This document shows, in pieces, positions 1 through 12,522 of a stretch of 64,000 bases of DNA. Origin of the DNA: Quercus robur. Taxonomy: Eukaryota; Streptophyta; Magnoliopsida; Fagales; Fagaceae. A program made the position numbers and the translations under genes. Below the pieces are notes generated by a model. The model saw only the letters and a list, made by a program, of their open reading frames with translations, did not search any database and was not told the DNA's origin. The DNA lies in contig NC_065539.1 in the NCBI RefSeq assembly GCF_932294415.1, forward strand, positions 49,805,501 to 49,869,500, written 5' to 3'. Numbering within the stretch: the stretch's first letter is position 1; each line of letters opens with the position of its first letter.

Positions 1-160
1 AGCACAACTGCTGTGAGTGCTCTAACCTAAATCTCATTGCACCCAAAACAAACTCTCAATACCTGCTAACATCTCACTCTTACACGACCAAAACCCTAAA
101 ACACCAAAGGGCCAATTTCAACAAAGTTACCTTGGGGATGATTTTGAGCCCAGCAGTGTA

Positions 161-315
161 CATAACAAATTTTTTTTTTTTTTTTTCACAATTTAAAGTG
201 TTAGATTGTAATTGGTGTAACATTACTTTTATATAGAACCATTATTGACATCACTTTATTGTACATCAATCACAATTTACAATTTATCACCCTAACAATT
301 ATAAAATTTGTTATG
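161..315. mobile_element. Small palindromic MITE with TA target site
   Basis: The element starts CATAACAAATTTT and ends with the exact reverse complement AAAATTTGTTATG. TA dinucleotides flank it on both sides (159-160 and 316-317). The subterminal parts are also roughly inverted, and an oligo(T) run lies just inside the left end. A short size, near-complete inverted symmetry and a TA target site fit a Tc1/mariner (Stowaway-like) MITE; the TA could instead belong to the inverted repeat. Confidence 0.6.
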
Positions 316-364
316 TATCAAAATTTATTGTTCTCGCAAGATGATCATATTCTTAACATCTCGA

Positions 365-516
365 TAAGGGGTTTTAAAGAGCATCCCACTTTTACGAGAA
401 GGCGGTCCCCACACACCCACATCCCTTTGAACTAGGTTAGGTTGAACCAAGTCGGGCGCAAGTCCTTGTTAGCTAAGCCTTGTCCATCCAATATTTAATA
501 ATCTTTTCTCTCCACA

Positions 517-548
<32 letters not shown>
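365..548 (+). mobile_element. Retroposed insertion with 33-nt poly(A) tail and 10-bp target duplication
   Basis: A body of about 153 bp ends in 33 A residues (518-550, the last two shared with the repeat). It is flanked by the direct repeat AACATCTCGA at 355-364 and 549-558. This is the structure left by LINE-driven insertion of a SINE or other short transcript. A box-B-like stretch (GGTTGAACCAAGTC) lies near the middle, but I do not recognise the family. It lies about 400 bp upstream of the RNR2A start codon. Confidence 0.65.
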
Positions 549-551
<3 letters not shown>

Positions 552-619
552 ATCTCGAGAAGCCCACTAGCTTCAGCCCACAAAAAATTCTTCAAAACTA
601 GTAACACAATGAAGCCCAT

Positions 620-620
<1 letters not shown>

Positions 621-650
<30 letters not shown>

Positions 651-657
651 AAAAAAA
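621..657. repeat. C20-A17 compound homopolymer upstream of RNR2A
   Basis: Twenty C residues are followed directly by seventeen A residues, in the presumed promoter or 5' leader region. A further A run lies at about 758-772. Tract lengths of this kind are often unreliable in assemblies. Confidence 0.8.
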
Positions 658-941
658 GTGTTACAACCAACTATGACACCCAAAACGTCGTCGAAGAAAG
701 GAACCCAAGCAGTCTATTTCAACTCCAACCCACCATGCACGAAACCAAACAAACATTAAAAAAAAAAAAAAACGCCAATAATTCACGGACTCTGTTTGTG
801 GTTTCGCTTTCACGGTTTCACCATCACTAATTTCAACCCCTACTGTCGGTTTCTCCTCTTTCTTTGGGGGGTTTGTGCAGGGTTTATCATCTCAAACCCC
901 AATATATCATTAGCTTCAAACACACACACATACGCACAAAA

Positions 942-3900
942 ATGGGGTCTTTGGAAAATGGGGTTGAGCAACTAACACTACATGACAGAGAAGAAGAGCC
1001 AATATTGAAAGAGCAAAACCAGAGGTTTTGCATGTTTCCCATAAGGTACAAGCAGCTTTGGGAGATGTACAAGAAGGCTCAAGCCAGTTTCTGGACCGGT
1101 ACTTTCTTAACCTTCTTGGTTTTTTTGGTACATGTATTCTGTGTTCTTTTTGTGACAGTTTGGTTTCTTCGTTTTAATCTGTGTGTTCTTGGAAATGGGC
1201 TTTTTTTTCTTTAATTTCTGTTTGTAATTCATGGTCTCGGGCACCTATGGTTTGAAAAGTTGGTTATTGCCGTTAAGACTTAGATATAGAAATGTTATTA
1301 TATAAGTTGTTGTTTGAACCCCATCAATGGGCTGCGCATAATACGGATGTATTTTGGAGTTATCTCAGAATTATGTGTTTGTTTTAGAAAGCTTGTATTT
1401 TTTTTTTTGGTTATGTTTGAATTTGAAAGCAATTAAATTTGAATTGGGAATTCAGCATAAGGTTTTAATTTATACTTCGGTTAAGTTTTGCATTTTCTTT
1501 TGGCTTGTTTCTGTTATGTGTTGGTCATTTTTTGGAGAAGTTGTTCAATTATGTGTTTGAATTTAATATATCAAATTTGGTTGGGTAATTCAGTTATATG
1601 ATACTCCCTACCCTACTTTTAAAATTTGAGTTTATGTTCTCATGCTTTTGAAATTACTCTCTTTAATGTCATTAATGGGGTCCGGCCATCCAGAACCTTA
1701 CTTTAGATGAGTTGTAGTCTCAATTCATACCCTTTTGGGCAGTTCTAGCTATTGACTAATCAACAACTAGGACATATGTGGTGTTACAAATACAAGAATT
1801 TCATAATGTTTTTGGAGATAGATATTGATTTTGTGAAATTGCTGGTTCTTTGAAAGGAAGAACTGTAATTGAAATAAATATTTGGGTTATTGCATGTAAA
1901 TATTCATGCATTAGTTTGGGAACCTTGGGATACGACAGCTGTTTAATTTATAGAAAATGTCATGTCATAGTAATGACAGACATTATTCATATGGAGATGT
2001 CTTGTTCTAATAGCACAGTCATTATTAAGCTGAGTGAATTCCTTTTGCAAGAATTACATCAGGAATCCGAATTTTTTCTCATGATGCTGTGCAAGCATTA
2101 TAGAAAAATATCACTAGCGAGAAAGCAGGCATACCAAACTATGTAAATGTAAGCAATTATGGGCAGCAAGTTTAATGCACAAAATTGATGTATAGTGAAG
2201 ACTGAAACTTTAATGTCTCAGACACAGAATAGTTACATCATTGGGACTTGCTTGTAAGTGCTTTAAACAAATTGTAAGATACTTTTGCTATGCCTGCAGT
2301 ACCAAGAATAAGACAGGTAGTGACATTTGAATTTAAGATGTGTATGTGAGGCCATGAGTCCAGCCGTTATTATTTACCGGTTCAGGCAATGCACACTGTT
2401 TTTCTTTTTTTAAATGCATATTCTAATAACTTTTCATTTGACTTACAGCTGAGGAGGTTGATCTTTCCCAGGATATGAGGCAGTGGGAAACTCTGTCTGA
2501 CTCTGAGAAACACTTCATTAGCCATGTGCTGGCATTTTTTGCCGCATCTGATGGGATTGTATTGGAGAATTTAGCTGCTAGATTTCTAAATGATGTTCAA
2601 GTACCAGAGGTGAGTTTCATGATCATGTTGACAGTAGTATTTTAACTTTGGTGTTCATTTTTTATGGAGAGAGTTACGTACATATAACCTCATAGGGGAA
2701 CTACATTGTTGAGTTGGTTGCTTGTTCAATTGTGCGAATAGGATTGGGGACTTGCTATATAAGTTAAGGCATAACTTTTACGGTTAATCACCTTAAATTT
2801 CTTCAAAATCGTCAAGGGGCAGAGTGCTCTGTTATTCATGCCTCTTTTTATGCACAATTATGAGAAACTTGGGGAAAAAATCTGCCTTTTAAATGCTTAG
2901 TTCTGTGATGGTGTTTATATATTTTGGACATATAAAAATGTTTAGTAAAATCTGTATTCCGTTTTAAGAGATATAATGGGGATCAGATACCTCTGTCACG
3001 CTTGTCCCTTTAGTGCCTAAAGCCAAGTGGGGGTGCATCAGTATCACCTTTTACTTCCTTATTGTTGACCATCTAAAATCAAGGCTTTTCCTTGCTCTCA
3101 GGCTCGGGCATTCTATGGATTTCAAATTGCAATGGAGAATGTTCACTCTGGTAGAGCTTTGTAAGTGATATATGTGGGTTTCTCTCTATAAGCTAGTACA
3201 GGCTACCTGACTTAAATATGTTCTGCTGCCTATTTTCAGAAATGTACAGCTTGCTTCTAGAGACATATATCAAGGATTCAAAAGAGAAGCATAGATTGTT
3301 CAATGCAATTGAAAACATTCCTTGTGTGGCTAGGAAGGCTAAGTGGGCTTTAGATTGGATTCATAGGTATGTATGAAGTTTTGTTTTATATTTTTGATAT
3401 CACTACATTTAGCAATTATATTTAAGGAAACCCTAATTCATTTATAAGGATTTAAAGTAATGTTGAGGATTTTTTTCTCCAATATTTTTTATGAACACTA
3501 AAATGAGCAGCATCCTTTACTCACATATCCAGGGTATCAAGCTCTCATATGATTACTTCCAAAAGGAATCTTACGGATAGTGGGTGTATGTAATTACTTG
3601 TCATCATGCACCGTCCTTTTTTTTGTGTTGTTGGGGGGGGGTGGGGGGTCACATTTGTACACTCCAAGCAACTAGATTCAATTTTTTCTTTCAAACAAGT
3701 ACAAATGCCTGCTACAATAGAATGCTCATACCATGTGTTTGGGCTTTGATGCATACAATTCTCAAAAACTTAAATGTTGCCAGTGTAGTGGGATTAATGA
3801 TGTGTTATATAAAATTTTCCATAAAAGGAAATGTAACAAGTATCAATTTATAAGGCCATTTATCTGATGTGTTTAGTTCTACAAGTTCTTTAGTTTTTGG

Positions 3901-5550
3901 AAGATTTTTCTCATTTTGCATCATACACAAGTAACAATTTCTCATTGTTCATCTTGTGCAGCTCCACCTTGTTTGCAGAGAGAATTGTTGCTTTTGCATG
4001 TGTTGAAGGAATCTTTTTCTCAGGAAGGTATTCTTCCTTAGAGATTATGGATATTAGGATATGATTGTCTTTCTTTTTTCCCTTGTTTGTTCTGAGTTTA
4101 GTTGTTTGTTTTGTTTCTTTGTGGTTGTCAGCTTCTGTTCCATATTCTGGCTTAAAAAGAGGGGAATGATGCCAGGCTTGACATTCTCAAATGAGCTTAT
4201 TTCTAGAGACGAAGGCCTCCATTGTGACTTTGCTTGCCTTCTTTACAGGTTATTTTTGTCTCCTTTTCTAGTCTAATTGTCAAATTTTCACATTTGATGG
4301 CTAGAATAGAGAATAATAGTTTAGATGGTGTTTCTACAATAAATATTTGACCGAAATCAGAGGCATAGGTTTGGTCTCTTTAATGATATGCAAAGTAACA
4401 ATTATAGGAAAGACAAAAGGTTCATTTATTGTTACTGCTTACAGTTTGTTAAGGAATCAATTACATTGGGAAAAGGTTCATCACATTGTACATGAAGCTG
4501 TTGAAATTGAGACGCAATTTGTGTGCGAGGCCCTTCCATGTGCGTTGATTGGCATGAATTCAATACTCATGAGCCAGTATATAAAGTTTGTAGCTGACCG
4601 ACTTTTGGTATATTTCCTCAAATTTGTTTATTTCTCACCCATTCTTTCTCAGGGAATGGGATTAGGCATTTTTTGTTAAATAATTCTATGTTGATTTCTT
4701 TTTTTGTCAAATAATGTTTTTTTTGGTCCCCAGGTTTCATTAGGGTGCCAGAGGAAATACAATGTGGAAAATCCTTTTGATTGGATGGAATTTATTTCTC
4801 TGCAGTGAGTATTGATGAAAGCATGCTTAGGTTCTGATTTTATTCTTTAAATTAACTCAAGCAAAGGTTAAAAGTACTGCTGATCTCATTAGGATTTCCT
4901 TTCATTTTCAAGTAGGTTGTAACCCCTTGAGGGTGCCTCTTAGAAGGCTTTAACAGCCAGATATTTTTCTTTGAAAACCAATTGATTTATGGGTTTCCAC
5001 CATCCCCTGCATTATGATAAAATATTAGGTCTATCATATTTTCGTAAGTATAATCATATCACTATTAGCACCTGCAGGGACCAATCAAATATTGGTCCCT
5101 GACGTAAATTATCAAACCATGTTTACAAGAATTGAGGTGTGAACAGCCAGACTTGATGGAAGTATGGGATAAGGCTTAAGAGCCACTTAGGAAGTCAGAC
5201 TTATTTGAGTTGGTGATATGTTTGGCCAAAATAAACAGGTCAGACCATTTTTTCCCCCTTTCCTTCGGCATATAATATTTTGACTTTGAGCTAATGAATT
5301 CATAGAATGTGGTTAAGGTCCTGAAATTTGGTATTAGTTTGGTTATTAAAGTATAATAATAATCATACTGATTATGACATCTTGTACTTGGGTTCCGGCT
5401 TAATTTTCTTCAACTTTATTTGTTTGATTGAACAGAGGAAAGGCAAACTTTTTTGAAAGAAGGGTGGGCGAATATCAAAAGGCATCTGTAATGTCAAGCC
5501 TTCAAGATGGTGGAAAAAACTTTGTCTTTAAGCTGGATGAGGACTTCTAA
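942..5550 (+). CDS. RNR2A: Ribonucleoside-diphosphate reductase small subunit (R2), nine exons
   Basis: R2 subunit of class Ia ribonucleotide reductase, which makes dNTPs with the large subunit R1, mainly in S phase. Coding exons: 942-1098, 2449-2609, 3102-3150, 3240-3366, 3962-4027, 4132-4248, 4445-4607, 4734-4804 and 5436-5550. They sum to 1026 nt (341 aa), all with GT-AG borders and matching phases. The di-iron ligands are all present: D87 (in SDGIVLENL), E118 and H121 (AMENVHSEMY), E180 (VEGIFFSG), and E214 and H217 ([11 protein letters not shown]). The radical tyrosine is Y125. The C-terminal tail FKLDEDF is the R1-docking peptide. The start ATG sits in AAAAATGGGG and gives the usual R2 N-terminus. 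The length suits the RNR2A type, and having MED33 as the next gene supports the same assignment. I saw no clear E2F site (TTTSSCGC) upstream. Confidence 0.95.
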
Positions 5551-6562
5551 TCATACTTATCCCACTCCCTCAAGTATCATACAGATGCTAGAACTGGGCA
5601 TCAAAATTTTGTTACTATTCTTCATGGTAACCTGTTGTGTATAACTCTATTCCAATTATAAGCAATTCAAAGGCATCATCAAGGCCTAGTTTAAAATTGT
5701 AATTTTTATTAGAAAAAAATTTTATTTGAACTTGTAAAAACTTGTCATATGTACAGTATACTAAGGTAGCGTGTCTTCTTATCTATGATTTTTAGTGGCT
5801 GTCATAATCAAAATGATGGCATTGATCTTTTTTTTTATAGATTGATTCTCTCAAGGTGGAATGTTTATGTCAGGCTGTTAGCACTTTGTTCGCACTAGGT
5901 ATTTGTTTCTTTTGCTTTCGTCACTTGTCCAGATGATATTATTTTTGGTAGTGTCTAATACACACGATCTATTACACAACCTTTTCAACTGGAATCTTAG
6001 CTTGAAATCACGATTTCAATTTTTCAATTTAGAAAATAAACAGTGTATTGTGTGTGCAACAAGGCGTGTGCAGTAACGAACACTCATTATTTTATTTAGA
6101 TATGGATATGGATACATTGTGCGTTTATGTGTGTGTGTGCACATTTCTGGACACCTATAGGGTGACAAATCACAAACCAAAGTCGGGATGTTCAAGTTAC
6201 TAAGACTTCTCACTTCTAATAAATTGTAGTAATTTGCAAGTTTTAGAAAGATGTTGAAGGAATATGACATTCATGATCCCTTTTTGTAGTAAAGCTTTCA
6301 TGAACTGTTTATTTTATGCTCAATTCTCATTGGAAAAGGAAGAGCATGTTCAGGATCAGATTAATTAATTCTCTATCGCCATTACAGGCTTTAATCTTAG
6401 TTGGGAGTTGTTAACTACACGTGGAAAGCTGAAGGTGGAGTTGAGTGCAAAAGCCTCATGTTGCTTAGCCATAAAGAACAAGGCGCATGCATTGCAAGTG
6501 CGCTTGTGATTGAAGTGAAAGCAACATTTTTAAATGCAATAGATGACTATTTCTTAGATAGA

Positions 6563-6593
<31 letters not shown>

Positions 6594-7457
6594 CCTGATT
6601 AAACCTTTAATACCATAAAAGAGACAGAGAGAAATACATGGAATTAAGGACTAGGAAATGGCACAATCTATAGAAAATTAATTTATCAAATTTGGGATTT
6701 ACGTAGTTCATTCTCACAAATAGTTTTGATCTGTTAAACAAAGGTTTTAGGCCCACAATCTAAATTCTACATAGTTTATTTAATTTCTCAAATTATTTAT
6801 TACAAGAAGTGGATATTTTTGGTTGGCGTTTCCACAAAAAGCTTGAAACTTTTTTTTTTGGTTGGCAATTCGACAAAAAGCATGCACATTTTGCATTATA
6901 AGTTGCACATAAACAAACATTAGTAAGCTAAAAAACAGAGGTGAACTTGGAGATCAAAATAGAAATTCTATGACCATCACACCAAGTTGTTTTTCTTTTT
7001 CATAACAGTTTATAAAAATATTTTCTAAAAGGGCATTCATTAATTTTTCCATTTTTTATTAGAATCCAAAATTTATGTTGCGGTGGCTTGTTTTTAGCCG
7101 TGAACTGATATGATGTTTGGATTTGAGGTGGCTTGTTTTTAGTTGTGAACTGATATGATGTTTGGATTTGAAGTTTCCTTTTTGGATATTGGCATGAGTG
7201 GCTTTCATAATAGATTACTAAACCAACCAACCAACCCCCCTCCCCCTAAAAAAATAGATTCCAATTCCATTAAAGAAACGATGGCATGCCTTGCCTAAAA
7301 GTGCAATTGGAGTTATATAGCTTACTTGGCACAAAAGGAACATTGGTTCTTGTGGACATTGTCCCATATTATCAAGAAATGAGTTTAATTTTATAATAAC
7401 ATCCTAATTATTTTAAACGGATGTGGGGCTTGTGGTTATAATATTTAGGGTTTACCA
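5551..7457. other. RNR2A 3' flank, no further gene seen
   Basis: 3' UTR and spacer. It holds an oligo(T) run near 6563-6592 and a 45-bp tandem duplication (annotated separately). The open frames here are short and resemble nothing I know. Confidence 0.5.
7082..7171. repeat. Two tandem copies of a 45-bp unit
   Basis: The unit beginning GGTGGCTTGTTTTTAG and ending GTTTGGATTTGA occurs at 7082-7126 and again at 7127-7171 with about two mismatches, so the duplication is local and recent. Confidence 0.85.
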
Positions 7458-7570
7458 AGAGTCTTGTAACTTAACTGAAACATTTGGTGTTTCCAACGGA
7501 GACATCCATGATTCAAAATTCAAATCTCCTCATTCATAATTATCCATGTATTAAAAAAAAAAAAAAAAAA
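7458..7570 (+). mobile_element. SINE-like element with poly(A) tail
   Basis: A tRNA-like head (CTTGTAACTTAACTGAAACA as a degenerate A box, GATTCAAAATTCAAATCTCC as a B-box region) is followed by about 40 bp and an A18 tail. No clean target duplication was found, so the borders are approximate. Confidence 0.45.
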
Positions 7571-8802
7571 CATTAAGGGTTCAAATCTTTCCACTTCCAT
7601 TGTTACTTTTGAATTATAAATAATAATTATTAAAAAGAAAACCCAAATCCTTCGTCTAATTGATGGATAGAAATGCAATAGCAAGTTGTGTAATTAATGC
7701 TCCTATGGTGTTTTGAAATCTCCATCTAAACAAAGACATTTCAGCACTCACCTTAGATTAATTAGTTGGCCAACAAAACTTTAAAAAAATAAGTTGGTAG
7801 ACAAAGAGGCATATAATTAATATATATCAAATTGTCAATAACAGGTTGGAATCGAGTCAGATCTATTTGTGAGAAAATTATATGTGGGATATACCAATAT
7901 ATTGAGTGTTGCATCCTAATTCATTTTCGTAACCTCCATTTGCATCAAGACATGGCACATAATAAAAAATTTAAAAAAAATTAAAAATTTAATTAAATAG
8001 CAATACTAGACTTCATTAGATTCTCACTCCCATGTTCTTATACCCTTATTCATAAAAATTAAAAATTAAAAATTAAAAAGTCCTTATACCCTTCACTCTT
8101 AGGACTCATAAAGTCTTGATTTTTTAATTCAATCACGCCTGGTACAAAGGGCCAATTATCAGACAAATGCATTAATTTTTATATTAAACTTTTTCCCCAA
8201 TGAGATAGTGGGTTTAATCGTTTTATTTATAATTATCCAAATTCAAAGGTTTCATGATGGCTTTAACAGGATATAAGGATAAGGGGGACTATATAAGCTT
8301 GAGAACTAATTCAATTTAGGCAATGATGTCATTTCCTCTTCAAGAAGGTGACCTCTCTCATCAACTCTCTCCTTTAAGGATATGATCATTAGACATGAAA
8401 TTAACGTGAGGAATCTCGAGAATTACCAATAATAGCTAATATTATGAGTTTAAAAGTCTTGGGTATCTCAATAATAATTCATGAGATTCTAAAATTTCAC
8501 CTAAAAATTAAGGTTTTTTTTTAAAAAAATTATAATTTGATAATTGAGGGAGGAGAGAGACTTTTGGCAAAATTAAGATTCTTAATCTTTTGTATGTTGC
8601 ACTTAAATGAAGTTATAACAAATCCCTTTTAAAACTAGTTAACAGTCCTTGCCTACTAAATCAAATCCTCTCTTTCCATTATAACTATCGAATAATTAAA
8701 AAAAAAAAACATTTTTTAACTGGTTTCACCTGCCATGATGAAGAGGTATGTTGTTTTCTATCCCATTAAATTTACATATATTTATAAAATGTCAAAATTT
8801 AT

Positions 8803-8949
8803 GTACAGTACTTTAGGTGCTGTTCTTAAGTTCCCCTCTTAAGATTTTATCATGTGGTTACTTAATTTAAAAAATACACTTTCATCCATGAAAAAAAAGC
8901 TACATGGTAGAATTTTAAGAGATGAACAAATAGCACTTAAGTATTGTAC
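8803..8949. mobile_element. Palindromic MITE-like inverted repeat
   Basis: The left arm starts GTACAGTACTTTAGGTGCT. The right arm, read on the other strand, starts GTACAATACTTAAGTGCTA. The arms run about 45 bp with some mismatches and include matching CATGTGG/CATGTAG segments. No target duplication was resolved. Confidence 0.5.
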
Positions 8950-10497
8950 TTAAGTCTTGTTCTTTATAAAACTATTTTTTTAAAACATCCTGAACATTAA
9001 TATTTAATTTCTTCAAACAGTTAAATTCATAAATTTGTATATACAAACTCATAAAAATATTTAATTTTCAAAAAAAAAAAAAAATCATTGGGACCTAAAA
9101 GACCCCAACTTTCTTTTGATTAGCAAAAAAGATTGAAAGGGAGTGGTAACTGGTAAAATTCTCTTTAATTATATCTCCATTTTTTGACTGATTGAGTCCA
9201 TAGATGTTAGAAAGGAACTAAATGTCTCCAATACAATTTTTTTTTTTTTCGAATAATTTTTTTGATTCAAGATAAAAATTATACTTTAGACTAACCTAAA
9301 TATATATTTGTTAAAGTTCTTTCTTAGAAATTTAAACCCCAATCTTTTTCCTCGCCCATAAATACTTTGCACCTGAAAAATGATCATCAGACCAGTCACG
9401 TGATTGTGTTTTTTTCTTTTTTTTGGACAATTGAGTAGTGGTGCAGTGCTGCTCGAAATCTAAACAGAAGTATTAAATGAAGAAAACAAATGCATTTATT
9501 AGTCATCTACCTACCAAGGAGAGTGGTGTTTCTCATCCCGGCCTCTTCTACATAGACTGTAACTCGACATTAGAATAATAAGTGGCAAATTCAGAGTCAC
9601 ATAGGCATAGCTAGCCCTCCCCTTCTCTCTTTGTCTCTCTCTCTCTCTCTCGCTTTCTGCTTGTCACCTCTTCACGTATGTTCACAATAGGCAGTGGTCC
9701 AGTGGGGCACTCAAAATTATTGTTCCGAAAGTAATGGTGGGTAATAGTTTGATACCAAGCTACCAACCTCCAATTCTTTCTTTTTTTATATATTATATTC
9801 TTAGTACATTACTGGCCACCCATCTACATGCCCTTCAAACAAAAAAACATAAAAAAAAAACACAACTAATTTTAGAATTTTCGACGTGACAAAGTTGTTA
9901 TTAGTAGTCAAAATTATGATGTTAGAATTAGTAAAGAATTAGTTAGAATTGCTGAATCTTGGGTGTATTGAAAGTGAGATGGTATAATAAAAAAATTAAC
10001 TTTTTAGATGATAAAATAATAACTTGCATGCATTTCCAGATGTGAATGCTCTATTAATGAATTTATATTAGAATTAGTAAAAAAAATCGTTAACTCAACT
10101 ATTGTAAAATTTGTTATATTTTAATAAATACATATATGAGTAGCCGTTTTCTTATTTTTAAGTAGGTCACCATTTTCAATTATGATTGCTTTCCTTGGCC
10201 GTCTTGGTTTTGGTGGGAAGGCACTCTCTTTTGAGAGGCACTCCTGAATCAATGTAAAGTGTTATTGAGATTAATATATATTAAAAAAAAATAAAGAGGA
10301 CTATAATCATAAAGTTTAACTATAAAGAGTGTGAATTTTGTTGTTTCTCACAAACTTTAATCCATGTGTTTTTTTTAAAACCCACTTATCACGCTTTACC
10401 ACCTTCAAATAAGATGATGGTGCCGACTTTAATAGTCACATGTTTTAGGTATTTGAATGACTGATTCATTTCACCTAATTCATTTTCAAGTGGATAT

Positions 10498-10527
10498 TAT
10501 AGCTATAGCTATAGCTATAGCTATAGC
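10498..10527. repeat. (AGCTAT)n microsatellite
   Basis: About five uninterrupted AGCTAT units; the unit is self-complementary around AGCT. Confidence 0.9.
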
Positions 10528-11504
10528 CATGCAATGATATTGATTTGTAAACATAGTTTATCACTAATAAGTAACAACTACCCCGTAATGATGGTGGTGA
10601 ACGGTTAAAGAAATACCCTTAATGAGTCCAAACTAATAATTAACATTTTATTCATAGATTCAACTTCTAGGCTTCTAGCATCATCAAAGCATGCTTTGAC
10701 ATTTTGACAGTTTTTCTTGCTTCATAACTTACCAAACTATATACAAATATGTAAAACTCAATCTCATATCCATTTTTTGTTTCAATGTCTGGGGTGTTGA
10801 ACCAAATGCCAAGACTTTTCTTTGAGGATAAAGATGGACCAATCCCAATATTTCCTTTTCAGCAATATGATAAAGTCAGAACTCTGTGCAGCACTGGTGC
10901 TTACCAACCATATAATATAATTCATAAATTTACATAATAAACAGAAACTGGGCCACCATGGAAAAAGTGTGTATAAAAAGCCAATGAATATGTAGAGATC
11001 ATTATCACTTAGAGCTAGACCAACTCTGGTTGGGTTCGCTTCTCTCACCCTGTCATCATCTTCACCTACCCTAACCACTATATGAAAAATTAAATAAAAA
11101 AAAAATAAAAAAAAATGGTAGTTCCACTAGGCAGTGAGCCAGCCACCAACCTATTGGACCTTATGGATTGAAGATCATATGTGGGCCATGACCTGTCATA
11201 CTATTTGCATAGGTGGGTCATTGTCTTGAGAGCAGTTTGATCCTCTGATCCCAATACTATATATATATGTTTAAGAAGTTATAAAAGAATGAAATTAATG
11301 TAATGGAAATGAATAAAGAGTAATAAAATATTTTTTTCTATCCTAATTTTTAATAAATATAAGAAAATAGAAAATAATTTTATTTGGAGGTTTAATAAAA
11401 CAAATTGTAAAAGTAACCTTAATAGGGACATATTTGATATGTGGGCTATGAATTGTTATATTATGCACAATTGAGCCGTAGTCTTGGATGCATTTTGATT
11501 ATGG

Positions 11505-11560
11505 AAATGGTCTTCACAGTACTTTTTTTTTTTTTTTGAGAAAATGGTCTTCACAGTACT
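11505..11560 (-). mobile_element. Ultra-short retro-insertion: T14-GAGA between 19-bp repeats
   Basis: AAATGGTCTTCACAGTACT is present at 11505-11523 and again at 11542-11560. The 18 bp between them are only T14 plus GAGA. On the minus strand this is TCTC followed by poly(A), which is the 3' end of the SINE seen at 12292-12454. The simplest reading is an extreme 5' truncation of that SINE. Confidence 0.7.
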
Positions 11561-12291
11561 TGAGTCTCAAAGATGTGTGAGATTCATCAAATATGGTAAG
11601 ATTGTGCCATATGTCAGTTTCATAAGATGTTTTCTTTTGATTTGGCCCCAAAATGTCCAACAAGTAACAACTTCAGAAATTCCAATTAGCCCTTTCTCTT
11701 TCCTTTTTTTTTTTTCTTTTTAGGGGTGAATTAGTTTATACTTTCTTTAATTCAAAAGCTAGGTAGTTACATCTTATAGGTATGTGATAATTGTGTTTCC
11801 ATATGTGACTTGTGTCAGTGACCTTGTTTTTTAGTTTTGCCATATTGTCTTATTCCCAGGACATCTGAATCTAAACCAATCTAAAAGAGATGATTAGTCT
11901 ACATCAATGGCAATTTCATTTATAAACTATCCATCTTCTTAATATATAATTTATTAATTAAATTTTTTTTTTTGGTAACCTATTAATTAAAGTTAAGCAA
12001 GCTGCATGGTGAGTAAGCACAAAGTAATCCACCTGTCCTATCCTACATAAAATATGGTACTTTTAGCCCCTTATTATAAAATAAAAATACTCAAAGTTTT
12101 TTTAATAAATAATTCAATATTATTCTTGTGTAGATTTGATTAAACCTTTTATTCTTTTAGCTTTTTAACTTATTTATAATTTTAAAAGTATCATTTTTTA
12201 AGCTATAATAATCTTTTTATCAATTTTCAATATAAACAAATAAGCTTTATTGTTAAAATATGTAATTGTAACAACTTATAGTTGTATTTCT

Positions 12292-12454
12292 TGTGGGTTT
12301 CAGTTAACTTAACTGGTAAAATCTCTAATGGTTGTATAAGAGATCTGGGTTTCAATTCTCACCTATATCAAAAACTGATTGATGTCTTGGTTTGATGATA
12401 AAGAGTTATCATCAGGAGCGGACACTATAAGTTTAAACTCTCTCAAAAAAAAAA
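12292..12454 (+). mobile_element. tRNA-derived SINE, plus-strand copy
   Basis: Begins TGTGGGTTTCAGTTAACTTA (A-box region), has a B box GGGTTTCAATTC, and ends ...ACTCTCTC followed by poly(A). A second copy lies in reverse at about 32265-32432, and matching body segments (GAGATCTGGG, GGTGTCTTGGTCT-type) support a real family. Confidence 0.75.
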
Positions 12455-12522
12455 TTTTGTATTTCTTTAAGGGACATTATAAGTTACTTGTTGAATTACT
12501 CAATTTACCAAAAAAAAAAAAC

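Larger units (their letters stand above)
7571..12291. other. AT-rich intergenic DNA without recognised genes
   Basis: Low-complexity spacer. Apart from the separately listed palindrome (8803-8949), microsatellite (10498-10527) and short retro-insertion (11505-11560), I see only A/T runs and a CT run near 9625-9650. Confidence 0.5.

Noticed and set aside
1..160. Possible exon on the minus strand (YTAGLKIIPK followed by a GTAACT donor).
   Set aside because: Only ten residues, overlapping the edge of a MITE, with no family recognised and no acceptor; not enough to call.
480..830. Open frames through the A/C homopolymers upstream of RNR2A.
   Set aside because: Lys and Pro runs from simple sequence only; no domain or conserved composition.
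3240..3366. Suspected break in RNR2A because the frame after VHS reads GRAL and stops.
   Set aside because: A GT donor after the G of TCTG (3150) and an AG acceptor at 3239 restore [11 protein letters not shown], so the gene is intact.
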